Assembly (NCBI GenBank): GCA_002770955.1
Contig: PCUH01000065.1
Location: 695-15,787, forward strand
Length of the DNA: 15,093 nt
Direction: 5' to 3'
Origin: Flavobacteriales bacterium CG18_big_fil_WC_8_21_14_2_50_32_9
GTDB taxonomy: Bacteria > Bacteroidota > Bacteroidia > Flavobacteriales_E > Vicingaceae
Shown: one piece after another, positions 6,598-13,931 of the stretch
Layout of the letters: the number at the start of each line of letters is the position of its first letter
Numbering within the stretch: the stretch's first letter is position 1
Translations under genes and position numbers: made by a program
Notes under the pieces: generated by a model
Told to the model about the DNA's origin: nothing
Seen by the model: the letters and a program-made list of their open reading frames with translations, nothing else
The model's database searches: none

Positions 6598-7684
6598 TTA
6601 ATTTTTTCCAAACAGCATTAAGTAAGCTTTTAAGAAACCATCCAATTCGCCATTAAGTACTTTGTCAGGATCATTTACTGTAAAATTTGTTCTATGGTCT
6701 TTCACCCTCCTATCATCCAGCACATAACTTCTGATTTGAGCTCCCCATTCAATTTTTAGTTTGTTTCCTTCAATTTCGTTTCTGGCTTCTAAGCGTTTAC
6801 GCATTTCAATTTCATACAATTGCGATTTTAATAATTGCAATGCTTTTTCTTTGTTTTTGAATTGATGCCGAGTTTCTGTATTAGCAATTACAATTCCAGA
6901 GGGAGCGTGTCTAAGTCGAACGCCTGTTTCTACTTTATTCACATTTTGCCCTCCTGCACCTCCCGAACGGAATGTGTCCCAAGTAATATCTGATGGGTTA
7001 ATTTTAATTTCTATTGTGTCATCTACTAAAGGATAAACATATACAGAAGCAAAAGAAGTCATCCGTTTTCCTTGAGCGTTGAAAGGACTCACTCGCACTA
7101 ATCGGTGCACGCCATTTTCACCCTTAAGATATCCAAAAGCAAAATCGCCTTCTATTTCTATCGTAACCGTTTTAATACCAGCCACATCACCATCTTGAAA
7201 ATCTAAAATGTTTATTTTATACTTGTTTTTTTCCGCCCACATGTTGTACATGCGATAAAGCATAGAAACAAAATCACAACTTTCAGTTCCACCAGCTCCT
7301 GCAGTAATTTGAAGCACAGCACTTAGTTTGTCTTCATCGGAGCTAAGCATATTTTTAAACTCAACATCTTCAAATAATTCGAGTGTTGAGGCATATTGTT
7401 TATCCACATCTTCATCGGAAGCTTCTCCTTCTTTGTTGAAATCAAATAATACTTCAACATCTTCAACAGCACTACAAAGGTTGTTGTAAGCATCAACCCA
7501 TACTTTTATATTGCGAACTACTTTGAGTTGTTTTTCGGCTTCTTCAGGGTTTTCCCAAAAGTTGGGGTCTTCTGTTTTTTTTTGTTCTTCTTCTAGTTGA
7601 ATTAATTTTCCAGGTATGTCAAAGATACCCCCTTAACGCTTCCAGGCGATCTGCTAATTTTTTTAATTGGTCTTGTGTTATCAT
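6598..7684 (-). CDS. prfB: peptide chain release factor 2, made by programmed +1 frameshift
   Basis: Recognises UGA and UAA in the ribosomal A site and triggers peptide release. Two frames must be joined: 7684 down to 7622 (21 codons from ATG, MITQDQLKKL...) and 7620 down to 6598. The T at 7621 is skipped, giving 361 residues against 365 in E. coli. At the junction the sequence reads AGG GGG TAT CTT TGA C: an internal Shine-Dalgarno-like AGGGGG, a slippery CTT, then an in-frame UGA (7621-7619) with an unfavourable following C. Low RF2 lets the ribosome slip +1 and make more RF2, so the gene is autoregulated. In the joined protein the stop-codon tripeptide SPF is at about 199-201 and the catalytic GGQ at 244-246. 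Reading only from the GTG at 7407 would lose 92 residues. A -7 box lies just 4 nt before the ATG. Confidence 0.97.
7616..7634 (-). promoter_or_regulatory. prfB programmed frameshift site
   Basis: On the minus strand the site reads AGG GGG TAT CTT TGA C, identical to the well-known E. coli prfB site. AGGGGG acts as a stimulatory Shine-Dalgarno upstream of the slip codon CTT. TGA is the stop codon sensed by RF2. The reading frame upstream ends here and the +1 frame is open from here to the gene's end. Confidence 0.95.
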
Positions 7685-7688
7685 GCCC

Positions 7689-7696
7689 CAAAAGTA
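7689..7696 (-). promoter_or_regulatory. -7 promoter element (TACTTTTG) for prfB
   Basis: An exact TAnnTTTG match ending 4 nt before the prfB ATG at 7684; no TTG stands at -33 spacing. If used, the message would begin at or next to the start codon (leaderless). Otherwise prfB is read from further upstream, in the 96-nt gap after the pnuC-type gene. Confidence 0.35.
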
Positions 7697-7780
7697 GTAT
7701 TTTTTTGAGCTTTGGTAAGCGATAAAATGGAAAGTTTTTTGTGAAGGCTGAATTTTTTTTTAGATAGTAAATCTTAATTT

Positions 7781-8368
7781 TTATACTTTCTTTAGCTCCA
7801 ATTTTTTCCACTGTAAATAGCCATAAATAGCTATAAACGAATAGGAAAACATTAATAATGCATAAATCTCCAATCCTCTGCTAAAATAAAGGTAGGTACT
7901 TACTAAATCAATAATTATCCAATAAATCCAGTTTTCTATCCATTTTTTAGCGGTTAGGTAAGTGGCAATAAAACTAAAAACGGTTGTGAAGGAGTCTATT
8001 AATGGTTTTTGAGCTGCATCAAAAAAGTAAGAAATAATAAAATAAAGTCCAAATGAGAGGAGTGAACCTATTACTAAAATGAAAATATGTTTTTGAAAAG
8101 TATGTTGATAAACTTGGTTGTGTTTTTTTTGATTTTTCCAATTCATCCAGCCATAAAATCCAGCAAGAACATAGAAGAAATACAAAATGGCTTCGGCATA
8201 TAATTTAGCATAGAGCAAAAATAAAACAATACTTATGGCAGAACCTAAAATTCCAAAAACCCAACACCAATTGTTGTTTTTTGCAGCCAGAAAAACATAA
8301 AAAACACCAAAAATTACAGCAATAATTTCAAGTAATAATGCTATGTGGTTAGATATCCAATGCACCAT
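7781..8368 (-). CDS. PnuC-family vitamin transporter (nicotinamide riboside, or thiamine as PnuT)
   Basis: A 195-residue integral membrane protein with about seven hydrophobic segments and a cytoplasmic KKHNQ loop, typical of PnuC. Family marks are YVLAGFYGWMNW (66-77) and KKWIENWIYWIIID (141-154), which includes the W147-x2-W150-x3-D154 pattern of the substrate site. PnuC proteins move vitamins by facilitated diffusion, with trapping by cytosolic phosphorylation. Family members carry nicotinamide riboside (PnuC), thiamine (PnuT) or riboflavin (PnuX). The start overlaps the last 20 nt of the YkoF-like gene, so translation is probably coupled. That partner suggests thiamine or a precursor as the cargo; sequence motifs alone do not decide. 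No nadR-type kinase or thiamine pyrophosphokinase is in the window, and no TPP riboswitch fits in the short gap before the pair. Confidence 0.9.
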   Translation of the reverse strand: MVHWISNHIALLLEIIAVIFGVFYVFLAAKNNNWCWVFGILGSAISIVLFLLYAKLYAEAILYFFYVLAGFYGWMNWKNQKKHNQVYQHTFQKHIFILVIGSLLSFGLYFIISYFFDAAQKPLIDSFTTVFSFIATYLTAKKWIENWIYWIIIDLVSTYLYFSRGLEIYALLMFSYSFIAIYGYLQWKKLELKKV

Positions 8369-8597
8369 TCAGCACTTTTACTACAAAAATCATTTTGCCA
8401 TATTTTTCAAAGGATATTTTTATTTCTTTTTGTAAAATAGGCATAACAACATCAAAATCACCAACAATATGTGTGCTTGTGGCATTGGTTTTAACTTTTA
8501 TGTTTTTGTTGAGGTTTAATCTGTCAATAAAATCTTTTATTGGCGGAATATAATCAGCATTTAGTGGGTAATTGCTTATTTCGATGGTTGTTTTCAT
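8349..8597 (-). CDS. YkoF-like thiamine/HMP-binding domain protein
   Basis: A small 82-residue protein with a ferredoxin-like beta-alpha-beta-beta-alpha-beta pattern. EISNYPL (6-12), a PIKDFIDRL helix (19-27) and the STHIVGDFDVVM segment (41-52) resemble single domains of the YkoF/MTH1187 thiamine-binding superfamily. There, a strand-loop with S/T-x-I-x-G-D-x-x-x-V-M precedes the second helix. YkoF of Bacillus binds thiamine and hydroxymethylpyrimidine and belongs to an HMP uptake operon. The protein has no signal peptide, so it acts in the cytosol. It overlaps the PnuC-type transporter by 20 nt, which suggests one operon and a shared ligand. The assignment rests on pattern recall, not an alignment. 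The operon starts after the icd terminator, so it needs its own promoter, but none matching the consensus is visible in the 73-nt gap. Confidence 0.65.
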   Translation of the reverse strand: MKTTIEISNYPLNADYIPPIKDFIDRLNLNKNIKVKTNATSTHIVGDFDVVMPILQKEIKISFEKYGKMIFVVKVLNGALDI

Positions 8598-8621
8598 GTG
8601 GATTTTTATTAAAATGAGATT

Positions 8622-8654
8622 AAAAAAATCCCACTCAGAATTGAATGGGATTTT
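8622..8654 (-). terminator. Rho-independent terminator after icd
   Basis: On the minus strand AAAATCCCA (8654-8646) pairs perfectly with TGGGATTTT (8633-8625) around a 12-base loop and runs on into further T residues (8624-8622). It begins 17 nt beyond the icd stop and separates icd from the YkoF-like/PnuC pair. Confidence 0.75.
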
Positions 8655-8670
8655 AATTTTTTGTCATTAA

Positions 8671-10914
8671 TTAAGCTAATTGTGTGGATGTTATCTCATC
8701 CATTATTGCATTTAAGGTTTCACTTGGTCGCATTTCTTTGGTGGTTTTTTCAACAGATGGAAAATAATATCCTCCAATATCCAATGGATGTCCTTGCACG
8801 CTATTCAATTCTTTAACTATAGTGGCTTCACTTGAAATTAAATCTTGAGCTATGGAAGAGAATTTTGTTTTTAGTTCCATATCCTTTGATTGTTTTGCAA
8901 GTGCTTCAGCCCAATACATAGCTAAATAGAAATGACTTCCTCTCACATCTAATTCACCAACTTTTCTGGAAGGTGATTTATCATTTTCTAAAAATTTACC
9001 TGTTGCTTCATCTAATGTATCGGCTAAAATTTTTGCTTTTGGATTATTGTTTACTTCACTTAAATATTCTAAGGAAACTGCTAGAGCAAAAAACTCACCC
9101 AAAGAATCCCATCTTAAGTGTCCTTCAGTTAAAAATTGCTCCACATGTTTTGGTGCAGAACCTCCAGCACCTGTTTCAAACAAACCTCCACCATTCATTA
9201 GAGGAACTATAGAAAGCATTTTGGCACTTGTGCCTACTTCTAAAATTGGAAATAAATCGGTTAAATAATCACGCAAAACATTACCTGTAACAGAAATGGT
9301 ATCTTTTCCTGCTCTAATGCGTTCCAAGGTAAATTTCATAGCATCAACCAACGACATAATGTGTATTTCTAGTCCTGATGTGTCATGATTTTTTAAGTAT
9401 TTTTCTACTTTTTCTATAATTTTTGAATCATGAGCTCTTTTAGGGTCTAACCAAAAAACGGTTGGTGTTTGAGAAGCTCTAGCTCTATTAACTGCCAATT
9501 TTACCCAATCTTGAACAGGAGCATCTTTTGTTTGGCAAAGTCTGAAAATATCTCCTTTTTGTACTTTTTGCTCCAAAAATATGTTGTCGTTTTCATCAAC
9601 AACAACAATAGTTCCTTCTGCTTGAGCAATAAAAGTTTTATCGTGTGAACCGTATTCTTCAGCAGCTTGAGCCATTAAACCTACATTGGGAACACTTCCC
9701 ATTGTGGTTGGGTTGAAAGCACCATTTTTTTTGCAATCATCAATAACAACTTGATAAAACTCAGCATAACTTGTGTCGGGAATAATAAATTTAGTGTCTT
9801 TTGCTTTTCCATCTGGACCCCACATTTGTCCTGAGTTTCTGATGTAAGCAGGCATAGAAGCATCAATAATCACATCATTAGGCATGTGTAAGTTGGTTAT
9901 TCCTTTGGCAGAATCAACCATTGCAATTTCAGGTCGTTTAGCATAGCATGCGTTGATATCGTTTTCTATTGCTTGTCGTTCAGCTAATGGTAAGGTGCTA
10001 ATTTTAGTATATAAATCAGCCATACCACTTACTGGATTTACGCCTAATTTTTCAAAAGTAACTGCGTATTTTTCAAAAACATCACTAAAAAACACGGAAA
10101 CAAAATGTCCAAAAATAACTGGATCGGACACTTTCATCATGGTTGCTTTTAAGTGTGTTGAAAACAGCACGTTTTTATTTTTTGCATCTTCAATTTGTGC
10201 TGCAATAAATGTTCTCAAGGCCTTTACATCCATGCGAGAGGAGTCAATTAGTTCTAATGGAAGCAATGGAAGTGATTCTTTTAAGACAATTGTTGTTCCG
10301 TCACTTCCAATAAATTTAATTTTTGCATTGGTAGCTTTTGAAATTTCTATAGATTGCTCACTGTGGTAAAAATCGCCTTTTTCCATGTGGCTAACGTGCG
10401 ATGTTGAATCAGCACTCCAAACCCCCATGCTATGAGGATGTTTTCTTGCATAATTTTTCACTGCTTTTGGAGCTCTTCTGTCAGAGTTTCCTTCTCTTAA
10501 TATAGGATTTACAGCACTTCCTTTAATTTTATCGTATTTTAATTTTGCTTCTTTTTCTTTATCATTGGTAGGGTTTTCTGTGTAATTAGGTAGAGCATAT
10601 CCTTTAGCTTGTAATTCTTTAATCGCTTCTTTTAATTGCGGAATGGAAGCGCTGATATTGGGTAATTTTATTATGTTTGCTTCTGGCGAAACGGCTAACT
10701 TTCCTAAATATCCTAAATCATCAGAAACACGTTCATTTTCTTTTAGTGATTCAGAAAATGCAGCTAAAATTCGTGCTGCCAATGAAATATCTTTAGATTC
10801 AACTTCAACATTGGCGGTATTAGCAAATGCTTTTACTATAGGTAAAAATGAATAAGTTGCCAATGCAGGTGCTTCGTCTGTTTTGGTGTAAATGATTTTA
10901 GATTTTTGTGTCAT
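8671..10914 (-). CDS. icd: NADP-dependent isocitrate dehydrogenase, monomeric type
   Basis: Oxidatively decarboxylates isocitrate to 2-oxoglutarate with NADP+ in the TCA cycle, supplying NADPH and the precursor of glutamate. The 747 residues and overall sequence fit the monomeric IDH-II family (about 740 residues), unrelated in size to the dimeric enzyme of about 415. Landmarks: the isocitrate-binding REGNSDRRAP segment (140-149), KNYARKHPH (152-160), the WSADS..SHV region just after it, and the late ELDVRGSHFYLAMYW segment. No truncation is seen. The ATG at 10914 fits the family's N-terminus (IIYTKTDEAPALATYSFLP). A candidate promoter lies at 10960-10991, and a terminator follows the stop. 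It is divergent from rpmB across a 205-nt gap. Confidence 0.97.
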   Translation of the reverse strand: MTQKSKIIYTKTDEAPALATYSFLPIVKAFANTANVEVESKDISLAARILAAFSESLKENERVSDDLGYLGKLAVSPEANIIKLPNISASIPQLKEAIKELQAKGYALPNYTENPTNDKEKEAKLKYDKIKGSAVNPILREGNSDRRAPKAVKNYARKHPHSMGVWSADSTSHVSHMEKGDFYHSEQSIEISKATNAKIKFIGSDGTTIVLKESLPLLPLELIDSSRMDVKALRTFIAAQIEDAKNKNVLFSTHLKATMMKVSDPVIFGHFVSVFFSDVFEKYAVTFEKLGVNPVSGMADLYTKISTLPLAERQAIENDINACYAKRPEIAMVDSAKGITNLHMPNDVIIDASMPAYIRNSGQMWGPDGKAKDTKFIIPDTSYAEFYQVVIDDCKKNGAFNPTTMGSVPNVGLMAQAAEEYGSHDKTFIAQAEGTIVVVDENDNIFLEQKVQKGDIFRLCQTKDAPVQDWVKLAVNRARASQTPTVFWLDPKRAHDSKIIEKVEKYLKNHDTSGLEIHIMSLVDAMKFTLERIRAGKDTISVTGNVLRDYLTDLFPILEVGTSAKMLSIVPLMNGGGLFETGAGGSAPKHVEQFLTEGHLRWDSLGEFFALAVSLEYLSEVNNNPKAKILADTLDEATGKFLENDKSPSRKVGELDVRGSHFYLAMYWAEALAKQSKDMELKTKFSSIAQDLISSEATIVKELNSVQGHPLDIGGYYFPSVEKTTKEMRPSETLNAIMDEITSTQLA

Positions 10915-10959
10915 GTTACTGTTTGGTTTTATGAAAAAAAATTGATTCGAATTGGACTG

Positions 10960-10991
10960 CGAATTTACTGATAATATATGCTATTTTCAAA
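10960..10991 (-). promoter_or_regulatory. candidate icd promoter
   Basis: On the minus strand TTTG (10991-10988) is followed after 20 nt by TAAATTCG (10967-10960), one mismatch from TAnnTTTG. The spacing matches Bacteroidota -33/-7 promoters. The leader to the ATG would be about 40 nt. Confidence 0.4.
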
Positions 10992-11059
10992 CACAATAGG
11001 AATAAATGTTTTGGTTATTCGCATTAAAAAATTCAAGAAAAATAATTTTATATATTTTC

Positions 11060-11091
11060 TTGATTATTCAAATAAAAATATCATATCTTTG
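11060..11091 (+). promoter_or_regulatory. rpmB promoter (-33 TTG, -7 TATCTTTG)
   Basis: TTG at 11060-11062 and an exact -7 element TATCTTTG at 11084-11091 are separated by 21 nt, the classic Bacteroidota arrangement. The leader to the rpmB ATG is about 20-25 nt and contains AAAGAG, a weak purine stretch, before the start. Confidence 0.65.
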
Positions 11092-11119
11092 CCGTCCTTA
11101 AAAATTAAAGCCTAAAGAG

Positions 11120-11353
11120 ATGTCTAAAATTTGTCAAATAACAGGAAAGAGTGTAATTACAGGTAACAATGTTTCTCACTCTAAAAGAAGAACTAAAAGA
11201 AAATTTTTACCGAATTTGTTTGTTAAAAAATTCTATTTAGTTGAGCAAGATATGTGGATAACATTAAAAGTATCTGCGGCTGGTATTAGAACTATTGATA
11301 AAATTGGTTTGGAAGCTTCATTAAAAAAAGCATACGATAAAGGATTTATTTAA
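11120..11353 (+). CDS. rpmB: 50S ribosomal protein L28 (bL28)
   Basis: A 77-residue basic protein of the large ribosomal subunit, near the exit-site face. It matches bL28 along its whole length: CQITGKSVITGNNVSHSKRRTKRKFLPNL at the start, then the WITLKVSAAGIRTID beta region. Only one cysteine (C5) remains, so it is the zinc-independent form lacking the CxxC pairs. It has a strong promoter and its own terminator, so it stands alone. In many Bacteroidota rpmB is followed by rpmG (L33) and a small DUF4295 gene; neither is here. Confidence 0.97.
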   Translation: MSKICQITGKSVITGNNVSHSKRRTKRKFLPNLFVKKFYLVEQDMWITLKVSAAGIRTIDKIGLEASLKKAYDKGFI

Positions 11354-11382
11354 GATTTTTTAATATAAAATTTAGATTATAT

Positions 11383-11418
11383 AAAAAAACGCTGTTACTT
11401 TCGTAGCAGCGTTTTTTT
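11383..11418 (+). terminator. Rho-independent terminator after rpmB
   Basis: CGCTGTTAC (11390-11398) pairs with GTAGCAGCG (11403-11411) around a TTTC loop, with one G-U pair. It is preceded by seven A and followed by seven T (11412-11418). This is a strong terminator 29 nt after the rpmB stop; it separates rpmB from the aminopeptidase gene. Confidence 0.92.
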
Positions 11419-11458
11419 ATGAGTTGAATTTTAAATGTACTATTAATTTTCTGAATCA

Positions 11459-12886
11459 ATGAAGTTTACTTTTCTATTTTTTACTATCTTACTTTGTTTT
11501 TCAATAACTTGTTTTGGACAGGAAGACAAACCTTTAGTACTTCAAGAAATTCCACTTCAATTTGAGTATGACAATGATTTGCTTCCTGCTGAATTTTTTG
11601 CCAAAAACCGACAAGCTGTTCGAGATAAAATGCCCGCAAATTCGGTGGCTGTTTTTTTTGCTAACCCTGTTAGAAATCGTTCCAATGATGTGGATTTTGA
11701 ATACCATCAAGACCCAAATTTTTATTACTTAACTGGTTTAAGAGAACCTAATGCAATGCTTGTTATTTATAAAGACCAGCAGCATTTTGGCAATGAAATT
11801 TCTACCAAAGAAATTTTGTTTTTACAAAAAAGAAACCAAAAAAACGAACAATGGACAGGCAAACGGTTGGGTATTGATGGAGCGTTGAATTTTCTTAAAG
11901 TTGAAACGGCAATAGAAACCCAAAATTTTGCTTCTTTTGAAGCTGAATTTAATACCTTTGACAATATTTTTGTTTTTCAAATTCCAGAAGATATTAGAAC
12001 TTCCAAAGAAAAAGACGACCTCTACACACTCATCAAACTATTTAACCTCAAAACAGAAAGTTCGTCCGATAAAATTGACAATGTGTTGCTTGGTTCTATT
12101 TTAGCAGGACTTCGACAAATAAAAACAAAAGAAGAAATTATATTATTGCGTAAAGCTATTGATATTACGTGTGATGCACAAATTGAACTGATGAGAAGCC
12201 TTAAAACAGGTATGAAGGAATATGAATCGGAAGCCATTGTAGAATATTTTTTTAAAAAAAATGGAGCAGAATATCCAGGTTTCCCATCAATTTTGGGAAG
12301 TGGTGAAAATTCGTGTGTGTTGCATTACACTTCTAATAGAAAAATATTGGGTGAAAATGATTTGTTGGTAAGTGATATTGGTGCAGAATATCATGGTTAT
12401 ACAGCTGATGTTACCCGAACTATGCCTGCTAATGGAAAGTTTTCGGAAGAACAAAAAATAATTTACAACATTGTATTGGAAGCTCAGCAAGCAGGTATAG
12501 ATGCTTGTAAAAAAGGCAATAAATTTTGGGATCCGCACCAAGCAGCAACAGACATAATTTCTACCCATTTATTAAAATTAGGAATCATTGATAAAAAATA
12601 CAATGTTAGAAAATATTTTATGCACGGCACTTCGCATTATTTGGGGTTAGATGTACACGATGCTGGACTTTATGGTCTGCTTGAACCAGGCAATGTGATT
12701 ACCGTTGAACCAGGAATTTATATTCCTGAAGGCTCGGATTGCGACCCAAAATGGTGGAACATTGGGATTAGAATTGAAGATGATATTTTGATTACTGATG
12801 GTGAACCAGAAGTGTTATCTGCTAAAGCTCCCCGAAAAATTGAAGAAATTGAAGCGTTAATGAAGGAAAAAGGAAGTTTTGAATAA
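11459..12886 (+). CDS. pepP: secreted Xaa-Pro aminopeptidase (peptidase M24B)
   Basis: Removes an N-terminal residue that is followed by proline, using a two-metal (usually manganese) centre. The 475-residue protein begins with a signal peptide (residues 1-20, ending TCFG then QEDK), so it works outside the cytosol, unlike E. coli PepP. An AMP_N domain (about 37-170, with the DFEYHQDPNFYYLTGL motif) is followed by a complete pita-bread M24 domain. The five metal ligands are D306, D317, H393, E417 and E440, and H389 and H400 match the conserved histidines around the E. coli site. Spacings between ligands equal those of E. coli PepP. TAATTTTC 7 nt upstream of the ATG, with a TTG 17 nt before it, is a weak promoter candidate. 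The export signal and the ATG at 11459 support the start. Confidence 0.93.
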   Translation: MKFTFLFFTILLCFSITCFGQEDKPLVLQEIPLQFEYDNDLLPAEFFAKNRQAVRDKMPANSVAVFFANPVRNRSNDVDFEYHQDPNFYYLTGLREPNAMLVIYKDQQHFGNEISTKEILFLQKRNQKNEQWTGKRLGIDGALNFLKVETAIETQNFASFEAEFNTFDNIFVFQIPEDIRTSKEKDDLYTLIKLFNLKTESSSDKIDNVLLGSILAGLRQIKTKEEIILLRKAIDITCDAQIELMRSLKTGMKEYESEAIVEYFFKKNGAEYPGFPSILGSGENSCVLHYTSNRKILGENDLLVSDIGAEYHGYTADVTRTMPANGKFSEEQKIIYNIVLEAQQAGIDACKKGNKFWDPHQAATDIISTHLLKLGIIDKKYNVRKYFMHGTSHYLGLDVHDAGLYGLLEPGNVITVEPGIYIPEGSDCDPKWWNIGIRIEDDILITDGEPEVLSAKAPRKIEEIEALMKEKGSFE

Positions 12887-12923
12887 TCATCGCTTGTTTC
12901 ATACCAACTTATACAATATTCCT

Positions 12924-12931
12924 TAATTTTG
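12924..12931 (+). promoter_or_regulatory. -7 promoter element (TAATTTTG) for the polyprenyl synthase
   Basis: An exact TAnnTTTG match in the 67-nt gap after the aminopeptidase, 22 nt before the TTG start at 12954. The -33 region is poor. It supports separate transcription and a start close to 12954. Confidence 0.45.
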
Positions 12932-12953
12932 TTAGCAACAAAAATCGTTTTAA

Positions 12954-13931
12954 TTGTCTGTAGTTAACACCATAAAAAAACCTATACAACACGAACTCGA
13001 TGAGTTTGAACCAAGATTTAGGTCTTTTATGAAAAGTCGTGTTTCGCTGCTCGACAGAATAATGAACTACATCATAAAAAGAAAAGGCAAGCAAATGCGT
13101 CCAATGTTTGTTTTTCTTTCTGCAAAAGTATTTGGCGAAACCACAGAATCTACCTACCGAGCCGCTTCCATGATAGAGTTGTTGCATACAGCAACATTGG
13201 TTCATGATGATGTAGTGGACGGTTCCGACAAAAGAAGAGGTTTTTTCTCTATCAACGCCCTTTGGAAAAATAAAATAGCTGTTTTGGTGGGCGATTATTT
13301 GCTTTCTAAAGGATTATTATTGGCAGTAGAGTATGATGAATTTGAATTGTTGCGTATCATGTCAAACTCTGTAAGAGAGATGAGTGAAGGCGAATTGCTG
13401 CAAATAGAAAAAGCCCGAAAATTAGACATTACAGAAGAGGTGTATTACGAAATTATCCGACAAAAAACAGCTACACTAATTGCCTCTTGCTGTGCTTCGG
13501 GAGCTAATTCCGTTGGTGCCGACAAAACAACCATTGAAAAAATGCGTCAGTTTGGCGAATATACTGGCATTGCTTTTCAGATTAAAGATGATTTGTTTGA
13601 TTATGGCGGAAGTTCCGAAGAAATTGGTAAACCAACAGGAATAGACATCAAGGAAAAGAAATTGACACTTCCACTTATTTATACCTTGGGAGTTGCTTCA
13701 GAAAAAGATAAAAAGTTTATCATATCTACTGTTAAACACGATAATGAAAGTAGAAAAAAAGTAAAAGAAGTGATTGCTTTGGTTGTTCAGTATGGTGGAA
13801 TAACCTACACTCAAAAAGCCATGCACGATTTTAAAAATAAAGCCTTAGCCATTTTAGATGAATTGGAACAAAATGAGGCGGTAGATGGGTTAAGGCAATT
13901 GGTTACTTACGTTACCGAACGTAAAAATTGA
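12954..13931 (+). CDS. long-chain all-trans polyprenyl diphosphate synthase
   Basis: Extends allylic diphosphates with isopentenyl diphosphate to make the menaquinone side chain in this group; cytosolic. The 325 residues match the family. The first aspartate-rich motif is D85-D-V-V-D89, in LVHDDVVDGSDKRRG. The second is D212-D-L-F-D216. The IPP-binding KGKQMRP (44-50) and KPTGIDIKEKKLTLP (226-240) are intact. A small residue (Ala80) five positions before the first motif favours a long product (hexa- to octaprenyl), but chain length is an inference. The chosen start is TTG at 12954 because homologues have about 25 residues before the KSR region and the next Met is at residue 26, too late. Its 3' end overlaps the convergent oxidoreductase gene by 25 nt. 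Confidence 0.92.
   Translation: MSVVNTIKKPIQHELDEFEPRFRSFMKSRVSLLDRIMNYIIKRKGKQMRPMFVFLSAKVFGETTESTYRAASMIELLHTATLVHDDVVDGSDKRRGFFSINALWKNKIAVLVGDYLLSKGLLLAVEYDEFELLRIMSNSVREMSEGELLQIEKARKLDITEEVYYEIIRQKTATLIASCCASGANSVGADKTTIEKMRQFGEYTGIAFQIKDDLFDYGGSSEEIGKPTGIDIKEKKLTLPLIYTLGVASEKDKKFIISTVKHDNESRKKVKEVIALVVQYGGITYTQKAMHDFKNKALAILDELEQNEAVDGLRQLVTYVTERKN

Noticed and set aside
7408..7684. prfB read as a broken or N-terminally truncated gene starting at the GTG at 7407
   Set aside because: The upstream frame encodes the expected RF2 N-terminus and joins through an exact programmed frameshift site, so it is not a pseudogene or sequencing error.
7602..7811. 69-codon minus-strand ORF across the prfB start
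   Set aside because: Overlaps prfB and the pnuC-type gene in another frame, and its composition is low-complexity and lysine-rich; a shadow.
8598..8670. TPP riboswitch before the YkoF-like/PnuC pair
   Set aside because: The 73-nt gap is mostly the icd terminator and contains no THI-box-like sequence.
9953..10369. 138-codon plus-strand ORF inside icd
   Set aside because: Antisense shadow of a strongly conserved gene, with no promoter or recognisable domain.
12287..12568. 93-codon minus-strand ORF inside pepP
   Set aside because: Antisense shadow of the M24 catalytic domain; cysteine- and phenylalanine-rich composition as expected from reversed codons.
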